Shown: one piece after another, positions 20,384 through 32,088 of the stretch
Numbering within the stretch: the stretch's first letter is position 1
Layout of the letters: each line of letters begins with the position of its first letter
NCBI GenBank assembly: GCA_022113835.1
Contig: JAILWY010000024.1
Span: 3,662,501 to 3,726,500, forward strand
Length of the DNA: 64,000 bases
Direction: 5' to 3'
Source of the DNA: Atopsyche davidsoni
Lineage: Eukaryota; Arthropoda; Insecta; Trichoptera; Hydrobiosidae
Notes under the pieces: generated by a model
What the model saw: only the letters and a program-made list of their open reading frames with translations
Told to the model about the DNA's origin: nothing
Databases searched by the model: none
Made by a program: the position numbers and the translations under genes

Positions 20384-22537
20384 TTAGTTTTTTTTAGCAG
20401 GTCGGATGGGTTTGAATTCACATACAAGCATGATGCAGCAAACCGCCCCTTTGCTGGACATCCACTCTAGGGATATCTTTGCTTTTGCATACCAGAAGGT
20501 TGTGATCATGAGATGAGCAGCATCATCCGCGTTTATGTTATTTATGGTGTAGTTTCCCTGGAAATCAGGAGTTTCAATGTTGCAAGAGTTATCTATCTCA
20601 AAACCTTACTATACAAAGACCAATGAAAGATGTATTTACCTTTTTAATAAGGCAGTTTTTTTCAGCTCTCATAAACTGCTGCACAACCCTACTGTATATA
20701 GGATTCTCGCACGGTTTTTGGAATTTTATATCAAATTGTGGTTGATACCCACCATCTTTGAATAGCTCCACTACAATCCTGCCCTAAAAAGAACATAAAA
20801 ACACAATTGTTATAAATTCTCAAATCTTTAAAATATGATCTACAAAACAAACGTATATATATAGCTGTACAAATAATTTTTCAAGGACTTCAAGAGTTCA
20901 CGTTACTAGTATAAAATCGAAACGGACATTATTGCAACTAATTTCAATTTATAATCCCACCATTAGGCTTTCTTTTTCATTATGTGTCATATCGCTTAAG
21001 GGGAAACAGCTTAGATTTTGTGTGCTTCGAATATATCAACTTTTGTGTCAACAAAACACAATTTGCGGGAAAGCTTACTTTTCTGCTTCCATTTGAAGAA
21101 AAATGCAGCTGAAGGCCATCGAATGCTGCAAGAAGCATACGGAAAACATGCTTCATCGATTTCTATGTGTAAATTTTGGTATAAACGTTTTAGAGGTGGT
21201 AATTTAATACCAATGACAAAGAGTGCAAAGGGCGGCCAGAAAAGTTTGAGGATGCCAAATTGGAGGCTAGAAGAACTCGCAAAAACATTGGGAGTGACTC
21301 AACAAGCTATATCCGTTTGTTTAAAATCCATCGGAATGGTCCAAAAGGTAGGATATTGGATGCCGTAGAATTGAAGACGAGAGACGTCGAACGCCGCTTT
21401 TTATTTGTGCACAGCTGCTCCAATGGCAAAAAAGAAAGGGTTTTTGCATCGTATTGTGACTGGTGACAAACTATGGGTTCAATACAATAACTCGAAGCGT
21501 TAAAAATCATGGGGAATGCCTGGACATACGCCAAAATCGTTACCAAAGCTGAATATTAATGGTGGATAGGTCATGCTCTGTATTTGGTGAGACAAACTGG
21601 GCATGGTGTACTATGATCTGCTACCACCAAGTGAAACCATCACAGGGTAACTTTACCAAACAAAATTGATGCGTTTGAGCCGAGCACTACAGAATTAACA
21701 GCCACAATACCAGGAGAGGCACAACAAGGTAATTTTGCATTATGACAACCCAGTATATATAGCCCAGATGTTGCTTCTTCCGACTACCATTTGTTTTTGA
21801 CGATGACGCAGGCTCTTAAGGGTCAGTACTTCCGCTTATTTGAAGAAGTCCAAAATTGGATCGATTCATGGATTGCATCAAAAGACACATCGTTTTTTCA
21901 AGATGGTATCAAAAAATTGTCAGAAAGATGGGAAAAAGTAGTGGCCAGCGATGGACAATACTTTTATAAAATGAACTTGTAACAATTATTTCACAATAAA
22001 TCGTCAAACTTGAAAAAATATCATTGAAAACTTATTTGTACAGCTAATATATATATATATAGGTTATTTACCAACCTCTGTGTTCACATAGTCCATGGGA
22101 TTATAGTGAATACCTGCAAACTCTTCTTTAGTTCGGCTGATTTTCCTAACTTTGACACTTGATTCGCACTGACCTTCTTTGTCAATTTTGCCAGTAGATT
22201 GGCACAGCTCATAAGAGCGTGTCATCAGTCTGTACGGACCCTGTGAACAGAGCATAATTAAATTTTATACTGATACTTGGAGAAATTTAATACATCTGAG
22301 CCCATGTTCGTGAAAAGGTCGAAATTTTACTACCCAGAGGAACAAAAGCCTCAGCAACTAACACGCTCAAAACCGAATCAAGTTATAACAACTTCTTTGA
22401 TTACCATAGACACTTACATATCCATTTCTAGCTATTTGTGAAGCTAGACGTAGTTTTTCCGTGGCACTCGTGTAACACTTCGCCACCAAACATACTGCGA
22501 TTAATAAAAATGATAAAAAAAAACGCGACACCAACAT
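20384..22537 (-). CDS. F1-c: intact type-A secreted DUF1091/ML-like protein
   Basis: Exons: 22537-22418 (40 codons), 22240-22076 (55), 20783-20640 (48) and 20557-20384 (57 plus stop). All are phase 0, giving 200 aa. Exon 1 is a classical signal peptide (FFLSFLLIAVCLVAKC). It ends in IARNGY just before GTAAGT. Exon 2 is GPYRLMTRSYELCQS...SRTKEEFAG, exon 3 GRIVVELFKDGGYQPQ...KPCEN...KNCLIKK, exon 4 GNYTINNINADDAAH...VCCIMLVCEF...RPAKKN. There are seven cysteines in exons 2-4 and one NYT sequon. The donor after exon 2 is a weaker GTTGGT. A complete mariner sits in intron 2 without touching the exons. Secretion is supported; a lipid or pheromone-like ligand role would be guesswork. Confidence 0.85.
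20864..22044 (+). mobile_element. Complete but dead mariner in F1-c intron 2
   Basis: Bounded by TA at 20862-20863 and 22045-22046, with terminal repeats GCTGTACAAATAA... and ...TTATTTGTACAGC. Length is 1181 bp. Transposase fragments on the plus strand are: SLLFCFHLKKNAAEGHRML, FWYKRFRGGN, ELAKTLGVTQQAIS, then frameshifted DVERRFLF, HRIVTGD, and an intact-looking C-terminus NWIDSWIASKD...ERWEKVVASDGQYF. This is mellifera/cecropia-like, with several frameshifts and stops. Confidence 0.92.
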
Positions 22538-23004
22538 CGTGGAGGCTGTAATATACTAATAAATGAAAAATTTATCCACACAAAAAAACACTAATGGCTT
22601 AAAAATTACATCAAATAACGTTATCTCTTTTCTGGTAATAGTATTTCGAAACATTATAGCGAGATATTCAATACTAAACCTACCGAAATTACACGTGTAC
22701 CGCTTATCGCTCTACTACTTATTTAATATTCCATATATATGAGTGATCTAAATTTTTGCCTCATGCTCTGCGAGCATTTAACTGAATATTAAATGCATCC
22801 AATCTATTACATGTAGTCCAAAACACTCTAAATGCTTCACTTAAACCGTAATTCTATACTATTTTCTTTGCATTCAATTTGATGAAAAAAGCTATAGAAA
22901 GCTTGTAGTCCTTTAACCAATTGGGAATCCATGTTTGCTTTTTAAGTATTATTTATCTATGTTCGTGTGTCCATGTTTGTCTACCAAATGGCATGCATTC
23001 ACTG

Positions 23005-23160
23005 AAACTGAAAAACCATCGCGATCGAAATATTTTTTTCTCTGAACTTTTCCTTGGATCTGCTGATTTCATAAAAAACCAAATCTGTTTCGCAGAAGTT
23101 CTGTGTGAGTACTTTCCTAGTCGTCGGCTTGCATAACTCCAGCATCTTTGTAGTCACCCT
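23005..23160 (-). pseudogene. Decayed F1 type-B exon 2 (arm partner of 2855-3023)
   Basis: It retains the TTTGTAGTCACC-type codons for GDYKDAGVMQ in the wrong frame and the SRSKEKFR region. It has the same 10-base loss near the exon start as the other arm. Confidence 0.7.
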
Positions 23161-23758
23161 GTAGAGTCACCAACGATCGTTATCATTTAATATACATAAA
23201 TCTACACTTTTCACCAACAAGTTCACTTGTCTTCACAGGTGCTTTTAGTTTTACAGTTCAATTGCCAAACAACAAAAATAATTAAATTCGACCCAAAGGG
23301 TAAAAAATGAGGGCTTACTATGGTAAATATTTAAAAAATAATAATTAGTTTTATTGCAATGTTTATATGTCACAGTTACACTGAAAAGTGAACCAGCAAG
23401 TAACAGATTTCAATCTAGCAAAATGTGAGTGCATCGGTTGCATACTCGCATATAACGATTCAACATCTCGCTTGATGCACTGCCATTGGTTCAGTACATT
23501 GGCACTATATATGCAATTATTTTTAATATTTTCATAATATATTAAAATGCAATCGCTATAAATTTTAGTAAAAATTATAGCGATTGCATTTAAATTGATC
23601 AATTATATATTATTGGTAGTTCAAAATTAATTTGATTGCATTTTTATCATCAAAAATATATTACATTGAATGATAGAATATAATATGCATTTTTTGTAGC
23701 AATTTATAATTTTAAATGTTTGCGCTCACCTCCATCAAAGTGTCCCCACTAGACTCCG

Positions 23759-24001
23759 ATGAAAGGGCAGCCTATAAACAAAAATACACTCTACAACCCT
23801 CACGGAGAAGCAAGTTTTCAGGATTCTCGGTTGACTGAAAAGGTGGTACTTTGTCTCGAGAAAATATCAAAGGACACAGAAGCAATTTTATATCATATGC
23901 AAACAGTTAAGGCAGTTGCTTCTAGCCTTTTAATTGCCTCTGGTGTCCAACCGGACACCAGAGACAGTCCATTACCTGGCGAAATTGTGTCATTTAATTA
24001 G
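23759..24001 (+). other. Open segment encoding SFQDSRLTEK, unknown gene
   Basis: 80 codons open. It contains HGEASFQDSRLTEKVV and EKISKDTEAILYHM, then ASGVQPDTRDSPLPGE, the last part being encoded by the dispersed repeat and its palindrome. The first part recurs at 2110-2260 (-), 40974-41060 (+) and 47055-47160 (+) with different 3' continuations. That suggests a real exon fused to repeat DNA here. Family not recognised. Confidence 0.35.
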
Positions 24002-24510
24002 TTCAATTGTCACTTTATTTCTCTATGTCGAAAGTTGATTTTTTTACAAAGTATTGAGAAAACTATAAATTTATTTACCAATTTTTTATTATTCGATTTA
24101 CGTCCATTTTGAGGGTCAAATAAAATCTTGAAGATGTTGAAAAATTGGATAAAATGACGACTTTTCAAAAGCAAAGTTTGCTAAAGATTTTTTTTTTTAA
24201 TTTTTAAAATAATAAGGCGCATATCGTTCATATTTAATTATTAAATTTCAATTGAAAAAAAAACTTTTAAATGTTTAGGACTCTTGTAAAATGGACCAGA
24301 TGAATCTTCAAATTCCCACACTTCAATCGGAAAAACACATATTTATCATATTAATAGTAAATTTATAAGAAATAAAAATATACTGTGTTCGGAAAAAGGG
24401 ATGTATCAAACTTTTTGCATTTAAAGATTTTTGATTGGTGCAGTCGATTTTTCGCAAAACGGACTAGAAAATGATCAATAAAACTTGATTATGGGACCTA
24501 GACCCTTAAA
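23938..24510. repeat. Dispersed AT-rich repeat, inverted copy
   Basis: Reverse-orientation copy of 1500-2080. Palindrome at 23938-23963; it ends with CCTAGACCCTTAAA near 24507. Confidence 0.75.
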
Positions 24511-24635
24511 GAGATTTAAATAACATTTTTCAAGGCACTAACTATGAACTATTACATTAAGTATATCATAGGCTATTTTAAATCTATCAATCTACACCTG
24601 AAATCAATTCGTCTTTACATGCAATATATGGGAGA

Positions 24636-24740
24636 ATGACCATTTTAAACAAGCATCAGATCAACGATCTCTACGGCAAGGAGATGGTCCAAAACTTTGG
24701 TATACTAAGGAAAATCAGTTTTAAGGGAAGGATAAATAAA
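24636..24740 (+). other. Antisense conserved peptide-coding segment, copy 2
   Basis: MTILNKHQINDLYGKEM, then ILRKISFKGRINK. It is convergent with F1-d and is the arm partner of 1268-1379. Confidence 0.4.
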
Positions 24741-25439
24741 TTTGGCATCGGTTTTTCAACTCATTTTTTATTATGTAGGCCTTTGAAAAGTTTTCAGTTA
24801 TCTGTGTCAAGTCAGTCAAGCTCTCAATTAGTTTTTCTAGCGGGTCGGAGGGGTATGAATTCACATACAATCATGATGCAGCAAACCACCCCTTTGCTGG
24901 ACATCCACTCTAGAGTTATCTTTGCCCTTGCATACCAGAAGCTTGAAACCAAGAGATGGGCAAGTTCATCCGTGTCTATGTTGTTGATGGTGTAGTTTCC
25001 CTGGAAGTTAAGAGGTTCAATGTTCAAATAGTGATTTCGCTTAAGACCTTACTAAAATATTCAAGCCGCCTGCACTCGCAGCGATATTACTTGCAATAAG
25101 CCAATAGTGCTTCTCTATTTTAGGTGATTATTTTTAGACGCCATCGGGCAGACTCAGGAAAAGCCAGATTTGAGATTTACCTTTCTAAAAACCAATACAA
25201 TGGAGGATGTATTTACCTTTTTAACGAGACAGTTTTTTTCAACTTTCATAAACTGCTGCACAATCCTATTGAATAAAGGATTTTCGCACGGTTTTCGGAA
25301 TTTATCATCAAATTGCGTTTGATATCCACCATCTTTGAATAGTGCCACTGCAATCCTGCCCTAAAAATAAAAAATCTATTATTTTATCTTTATATATATA
25401 TATATAGACATGTGGTCTACAAACATAATAAACTTGTGT

Positions 25440-26063
25440 TTTTATTTAGTGTAGTCATCTGTCGAGTCATAATACCATGTCAAGTTTTGTGCCAAAAAAA
25501 AATAATTTGCGGGAAGCTAAATCGTTTCGGAAAGAATTGAAGAATTTGGTGGGACCGAAAAGGAATCGTGTACTATGAGCTGCTGAAACCAGGCGAAAAT
25601 GTCAATGGGTATCTTTACCGACAACAACTGATCAGTTTAAACCACGTTTTGCTCGAAAAATGGGACAAGAGACACGAACGAATGATATTGCAACAAGACA
25701 ACGCTCCGTGCCATCGCTCTTCAATCCTCCAGGACACCATAAAAACACTGAAATGGAATCTGCTACTACACCCACTGTATTCACCAGACCTGGTGAATAC
25801 AGTATACCACTCGTTCCGGTCGATGGCATGTCTTGGCTGGGCTACACTTTGCCAATATCGAAGAAGTGTAAAATTGGTCAAATGAATGGTTTCGGTCCAA
25901 GGACGCGTCACGTTTATCGTCACGATATTCATGTATTACCATAAAGATGGCAAAAATGTGAGGCCAGCGAGGGATGATACATTGAACAAACCATTTTTAT
26001 GTATTCTCTTGAAATTATACATTTTTCAATGATAAAAAAAAACTAGAAACTTAGTGGTGTACC
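25440..26063 (+). mobile_element. Internally deleted mariner in F1-d intron 2
   Basis: Same element as 1-565. The N-terminal codons MSSFVPKKNNLREA jump to the WWDRKGIVYYELLKPGE region. QQDNAPCHRS and LLHPLYSPDL follow, then a disturbed end. The right terminus is CTAGAAACTTAGTGGTGTAC plus C, followed by TA at 26064-26065. Related right ends occur at 45835 and 53630. Confidence 0.85.
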
Positions 26064-26065
26064 TA

Positions 26066-26100
26066 CACACACACACACACACACACATAAACATATATAT
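26066..26100. repeat. (CA)n/(TA)n microsatellite after F1-d exon 2
   Basis: Located about 20-50 bp downstream of the exon-2 donor, directly against the mariner end. Equivalent arrays follow exon 2 in F1-c, F1-e and F1-g. Confidence 0.9.
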
Positions 26101-26941
26101 AGATACGTCATTTGCCAACCTCCGTGTTCACATAGTCCATGGGATTGACGTGCGTGCCTGCAAACTCTTCTTTAGTTCGGCTGACTTTCCTAACTTTGAC
26201 ATCTGAGTAGCATTGATTTTCAATGTCAAGTTTGCCAGTGGATTTGCACAGCTCATAAGCCCGCGTCGTCAGTCTGTACGGACCCTGCGGACAGTCATCG
26301 TCATATAACATGATTAAATTTAATACTGATGCTTAGGGACTTTAAAAAATTTATAATATTGAGACAATGTTCGAGAACATGTCGAAATTTTATTTCTCGG
26401 GGGAATGGAGGTCTCAAACACCCAACTCACAAGAAGAAGTAACAACTTTTTTGGTTACAAATGACACTTACAAATCCATTTCTAACTATTTCTGATGCCA
26501 GAAGTACTCTTTTCATGACACTTGAGTAAGATTTCGCCACCAAACATACTGCAACTAAAAAAAAGTGATAAAAGCAAACGCGTCACGAGCATCGTGGAGG
26601 CTGTAATATACAAATATATTTAAAAAAATTCCATACAAAAAACACTAATGGCTTAAAAATTACATCAAATTACATTATCTATTGGCTGATAATAGTATTT
26701 CGAAACATTATAGCGAGATATTTAACACTAAGCCTACCGACACTACATGAATACCTTTTTCCTTTCTACAATGAATACTATTGGCTTGTTTTGCTTAAAC
26801 TTAAATTTATTATTGTTTTTTATTCAATTATTGCTCGTAGTCGTCTCACCAATCGTGTATTGTGCTTAGGTATTGCAAGTTTAACCGAAGTGTTAACCTA
26901 CCAAATGGCAAGCATTAACTGAAACTGTAAAAAAATATCAC

Positions 26942-27096
26942 CTGTGTGTACTAAATAATATATTTCATCTGAGCTCTTCCTTGGACCTGCTGACTTTATG
27001 AAATACTAGATCTGTTTGGCAGAAGTTCTCTGTGTCTACTTTTCCAATCTTCGGCTTGCACAGCTCCAACATTTTTGTAGTCACCTTGTAAGGACC
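26942..27096 (-). pseudogene. F1 type-B exon-2 relic
   Basis: It reads GPYKVTTKMLELCKPKIG...FCQTDL...SRSKEELR and then a TGA stop. It is 155 bases instead of 168. The acceptor (after a T run) and donor remain. The 5' flank to about 27480 is colinear with that of F1-b, including a copy of the TTGATCAATTA block near 27430, but no exon 1 follows: a hAT element begins at 27503. Confidence 0.75.
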
Positions 27097-27502
27097 CTTT
27101 TTTTTTTTTAATAATAAATAACACACCACCAACAATCGTAATCATCAAATATGACATAAATGCACGTTTTTCAGTATCTTGTGTGCGCAAAAAGTTTTGA
27201 GTTATCTGTTCACTAAATTTGAACCGAAGGGTAAAAATGTGAGCTTACTATAATACATTTTTTATTTATAATCTTCAATGTTTATGTGTCACGGTAATAC
27301 TGAAAACTGTACCAGCTAGTCATAGATCTTAATCACACAAATTGTGATTGCGCCATACTCGCATATAACGATATAATTTTTTATATTTTTATAATAATCT
27401 ACATCAAGAATTTTTACCGATAGTATTTAAATTGATCAATTATATATTATTGGTTGTTTTGGAAGAATTTTACTGAGATTTTATTTAGATTGCATTTTTT
27501 TT

Positions 27503-28477
27503 TTTGCAATTTTTGCATTTGCGAGGAGTAGTTTTAGAAAGATTTTTTGCATTACGTGACCCTATTCAAGCTTTCATGTTAGAAAAAGGCAACCCAATTG
27601 ATTATGATAATGACTGGTGGGTTGATTGTGCCTTTTTGGTAGATATTAATAAACACTTGACTGATCTGAATGTAAAGTTACAGGGTAAAAATCTGATTGT
27701 CACTCAAATGTATTCATGTATTCAAGCCTTTGAAACAAAGTTGAGGCTGTGGGAAAATCAGGTAAAAAATCAAACTTTGGATCATTTCCCTCATTTAAAA
27801 TCATTTGGCACAGTGGACCAAAATAATTGGATCAATATTCTCAACTTCTGCAAAATCTGATCACGGAATTCAACAATCGTTTTGAAGACTTCCACAAAAT
27901 AAATGAAATTCCCAATTTTCAACAATCCATTCAATTTTGAAGCTTCACAGGCACCAGTTCATTTGCAAATGGAGTTGATAGATCTTCAATCGGACAGTAT
28001 TTGAAAGAAAAGTTTAAAGAGGTTAACGCTCTTACATTTTATACACAATATTTCAAGAGTTTGGATAACTACCCGGAATTTAAAAAGCATGCAGCACGCA
28101 TTCTGTGCATGTTTGGTAGTATCTATTTATGTGAGCAGATGTTTTCCGTCATGAAAATAAATATGAACAAACATCGCACAAGACTTACGAATGAACATCT
28201 TCAATCAATTCTGAAAATAATTACAACGAATATGATACCTGACATCAATGAGCTTGTCAAAAACAAGAGAAGTCAGGTATCTGGATCCTCGAGCTCAAAA
28301 TAATTACCCTCTTTTATAACTGTGATATGATTTTTAACAACCGTATATTATATACTATATAATTAAATAAATAAAATGTTATAATAATTCAGTACATTTT
28401 TTTTTATTTGAATCCGGCCCGCCTACACATTCTAAATTTTAATGTGGCCCTCTGCAAAATTGAGTTTGACACCCCTG
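27503..28477 (+). mobile_element. hAT (Charlie/GTF2IRD2-like) transposase remnant with 3' end
   Basis: 27504-27860 encodes LRGVVLERFFALRDPIQAF, FLVDINKHLTDLN and QMYSCIQAFETKL. 28001-28303 carries the C-terminal dimerisation part (FKKHAARILCMFGSIYLCE, MNKHRTRLTNEHL). These match hAT transposases such as the domesticated part of GTF2IRD2. The two parts are out of frame with each other. The right terminus ends TTGACACCCCTG at 28477, the complement of CAGGGGTGTCAA typical of Charlie elements. The left end and the N-terminal zinc-finger part are missing. Confidence 0.85.
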
Positions 28478-29880
28478 TTCTAAACTCTACTAGATATGCG
28501 GTCTTATTACACTAATACTACCTTAATTAAAATATTTATAATACAACTTCTGGTACGGCTCTGAAATAAAACAACTCTGACTCCAAACACTATATTATAT
28601 TCACAAATTAAAATTATTTCCTAACTAAAGCCACCAGTTATTAATCCGTACCAATATTATCAGTATTCACGTTACAGGAGGAATTATTTCCAGACGAGAG
28701 GCACAATATAATATTATAAACGCCCTGTAAAAGTAGATGGTTAATACACAAATACAATAAGAGATATTAAGCACCTAAAACCCTTAATCACCTAAACGAA
28801 ATAAACACGGATAATTATGAAAGAGTTAATAATTGGGAATCGAACCCCAAGGCACAAATCAACAATCCCGAACTCCAAAATGGTGCCTTGACTTTAGTCG
28901 CCAAATTTAACAAATTAAATCCACAGAAATTACATGTAACCCGTTCGAATACTCTTAGATATTACTTAAAATCAGAGACCAGTCCATCCTAAAACACTTA
29001 ATAAAACTCTATAAACTTTAATCCTTGGGGAACTGAATTCACGATCTGCTTAAAGGGAATTGAACATCTAAAATAACAAATCAGATTCCAATTCTCACTT
29101 CAATGCATTAATTATAACACGACGGAAAATAACACAAAACAAAATAGCCATAAATAAAATAAGGAAGTAATAGGCGTGACGACAGTATCAAAGAATCAAA
29201 GAAATAATTATTTTAAGGGAAAATACATATTAAAAGGATTTAAAAAAACTGATTTAGTTTTATTTAAAAATCTAAGATTTATAAGATTTTCAACAAATTA
29301 AAAGGTTAAAATACTGCAATCGGCCATTTTGACTGAAACACCAATCACAGCGCATGACGTCATACCCCTGTAAACAACTCTATGGTATTCAAATTGGTCT
29401 ATGGTTTTCAATGCAAACACAATGGCACGCCAGTTGACAATGATAGTTAATGACGTCACGCCTCGCGATGACGCGTTTTCGCGCACTTTTGAAAAAATAT
29501 TATAAAAATGGCTTTAAACATCGTTAAACTCAAGTTTTTTACCGAAATAAAGTTTTTTTCGTAAATAGTAAACGTGTACCCCCATTATGGAAGAGGATTT
29601 GAAAATCTTTCGTCATGCCTATTATAGAGATTAAAACATTGGTCATTTGTGCGGACGCGTACCCACGCGAAATTCCCGCGCAGACTTTACAGTACTACAC
29701 GAACGCAGATTCTACACGTAACCTTAATAAAACGGGATAGAATAAAATTGGAGGTAACAAAGCTTATTTCTCGCATCGGATGTTCTCTTATGTCCATTCC
29801 AGCAGTCTTGCTCCAAAAGTCCTCCCAAAGTTCGAGGCCTCAACCGCGGACAAGTATCCATAAATTCCCGTACACCGAAA
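28478..29880. other. Unclassified interval, no host gene seen
   Basis: Less AT-rich than its surroundings in parts. On the minus strand near 28845-28865 GGGGTTCGATTCCC resembles a tRNA T-arm/B box, but no complete tRNA folds. Possibly old SINE or transposon material. Confidence 0.35.
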
Positions 29881-29884
29881 ACAT

Positions 29885-31000
29885 CACTATAAAGAAATAA
29901 GGCTGGCCTCAACATTACCTGTCGATTTTTAGAAAATCTATGAATTTTATATTTGAAGCTTTATTTTTATTGCAAAGCATTATCATATTCATTTAATACA
30001 GGCGAGGCCAACTCAAATGACCTTGCGGGCCACTTTTGTAAATGATCATAACTCATATAAAAATATAAATCCATATAAAAATATATATCCCCGCATTAGA
30101 GTAAGATACACATAATTAGCTATTATTATTGAGTTTATTATTATTCTTCTTTGTATACATAGATTATAAACGTACATTGTAAATAAATACATCACACTTA
30201 ATTGCAATTTAAACTTTTTGAGCTGCGATTGTTTCACTTCTTTATCGAACTTTAAATAATCCTTATGTTTTGTTTTGGAAAGTCTCTTAGCATTATATTC
30301 CATATCTATAGCAACGTCCTCTCAACAAATTAAACACAGTTATTTTGTATTTTGAACTTGAAAGATGTACTCTTCTTTCCATTTCTCGCTATTCTTTCTA
30401 TTTCCGCCAACTATTTTTCTTTTCTCTGCAATCATACTAAAAACAAGAGAGATATGAAATATATCTATTTTTTTATTGATAAATTAAAAGTCATTTTTAT
30501 TTTAAGAGAAGTTATTACCTTGCTGTTGTTGTATAAATATATTGTTGATGTACAATATATTAGTTTTTATTACTTTTGCCATTATAAATCAAATTTATTT
30601 TGGCCGCGGGTTGGCCAGGCCCAATTTAATACATAAAGAGTAATCTATCTGTGGCTGTAATTAATTTTGCGATAGAATTTAATAAAACAATGCAGTATTT
30701 ATTAATTTTTATTAACTAAAGAGTGGATGTGAACATGTTTAATTCATTACATTTGCAAATTGCATCAAACAGCAATAATAATTTAACTCTTGATTTAACA
30801 CAAAATAATAGTTTCTGAAATCATTAAAGGTGATTGAAGTATTAATTTTAGGGCCTTGATAATTGACTCAAACAACGTTGTCTGCTGTGTGTAGTATCAC
30901 TATCTTGAGTTTCATATCATATAAATATTTCACAAAAGGAGTATATATTTGTAGATGTTCATACTCACCAAATAATCTTTCACAACACTACACAGTAAGT
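29885..31000. repeat. F2 intergenic spacer, copy C (inverted)
   Basis: Reverse complement of parts of 4235-5405, split by the hAT element at 29999-30623. It includes TTTTTAGAAAATCTATGA and GTAGTATCACTATCTTGAG. It lies downstream of F2-b, as copy B lies downstream of F2-a. Confidence 0.7.
29999..30623. mobile_element. Non-autonomous hAT element with 8-bp target duplication
   Basis: ATTTAATA occurs at 29991-29998 and again at 30624-30631. The ends are imperfect inverted repeats: CAGGCGAGGCCAACTC on the left and, complemented, TGGGCCTGGCCAACCC on the right. 625 bp, with no complete transposase. It sits inside spacer copy C; copies A and B lack it. Confidence 0.85.
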
Positions 31001-31029
31001 AATGAAGTATCTCCTAATTTATATGTATA

Positions 31030-31319
31030 CTAGTGAATACCCGGTGTGTGCTACTCGCTATTTTCATGGTGTTGAAGAGTTTCAGCAGCTCTTGCTGTAG
31101 TAGTTCCGAATCGACCTTGTTCTAGACGTGCTTCATGTTTTTCTGGTGTTTCTATTGCTCTTGACTCTCAACCTATTTGACTCTAAGCGACCTTCATGTT
31201 GTCCGATAGTTTTTTCTTCTCTTTTGGCTCTTTTTCGTTTTGCATCTGCTGTATTTCTTCCAATTACAGCTCTTTTCGGTGCTTACTTTTGTTTTGACAT
31301 CTGCTCCTTATGGAGTTTT

Positions 31320-31401
<82 letters not shown>

Positions 31402-31734
31402 TTTTGTTGATAACCATACATGATAAAACTCTCTGATGTGACAGATAGTGATTTTGTTTTGAAAGTCCGTACTATGCGCGATCTTCACAGTGCTCTTTTT
31501 CAAATTTTTTGCGACGAACAATGTCGACTTTACAGATGTTGAATTTTTTTTTATAGAAAATGTCGAAATCGACTACATTAATTAAATAAATATGTGTTTA
31601 ATGCAATGTTTAAGTGGTCTAAAACTATCTTCGCATTATTGCCTTTCAAATAAAACCGGTTTGGGGCACATCGGTTTGATGGTTTCGAAGCCTACTACGG
31701 ATCCACAATTTTTTTTGTGTTTTATATATATAGA
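31030..31734 (-). mobile_element. Non-autonomous Helitron carrying a replicase start fragment
   Basis: On the minus strand it begins A|TCTATATATATAAAACACA (31734) and ends CACTAG|T (31030), as expected for Helitrons. The interior (about 31300-31050) retains Rep-gene start sequence related to 10800-11090 (KHEARLEQG, TTTARAAE). A pure TA array (31322-31392) interrupts it. No strong hairpin is visible just before CTAG. Confidence 0.75.
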
Positions 31735-31909
31735 TATACTAAAAATTAGGACGTTTCTGATTCATTTTATCGAAATTACTTTGCATAGGACATATACTAT
31801 GGTTATATGGAGAGTCGTTGGACATAGTCACGGTACTTTTGTGCTGAAGAGTAAGGGCAGTATCCTGAAGTCTTAATTTATCAACATAGCAAAGCCCCTA
31901 GGACTATAT

Positions 31910-31984
<75 letters not shown>

Positions 31985-32088
31985 TGTATATATATATATA
32001 TATATATGCATATATATATATGCATAGGTATTACATTTTCATTAGCTGATGATCTATATATTTCTCCGTTTTTATATGTGTGTTTATA
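31735..32088. repeat. AT-rich 3' flank of F2-b with a long (TA)n array
   Basis: 31912-32022 is nearly pure TATATA with a few GCA interruptions. No gene. The start of this interval is spacer-like. Confidence 0.8.

Larger units (their letters stand above)
22830..26010. repeat. Right arm of the inverted duplication (partner 1-3185)
   Basis: Reverse complement of the left arm, containing F1-d exons 3-4 and the mariner. Here the gene is complete to exon 1 at 26592. Similarity with the left arm presumably continues past 26010, beyond the window start. Confidence 0.9.
24824..26592 (-). pseudogene. F1-d: type-A secreted protein gene with a frameshifted signal exon
   Basis: Exons: 26592-26472, 26284-26120 (55 codons), 25360-25217 (48) and 25000-24824 (58 plus stop). 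Exons 2-4 are fully open with the usual motifs (GPYRLTTRAYELCKS, KPCENPLFN, GNYTINNIDTDELAH). Exon 1 is 121 instead of 120 bases. A run of eight T carries one extra base after MLVTRLLLSL, which breaks the leader. Correct length would give the standard signal peptide, so this is either a very recent pseudogene or a homopolymer sequencing error. A mariner fragment occupies intron 2. Confidence 0.75.

Noticed and set aside
28845..28925. A functional tRNA gene
   Set aside because: Only the T-arm-like part fits. No acceptor or anticodon stem can be formed.
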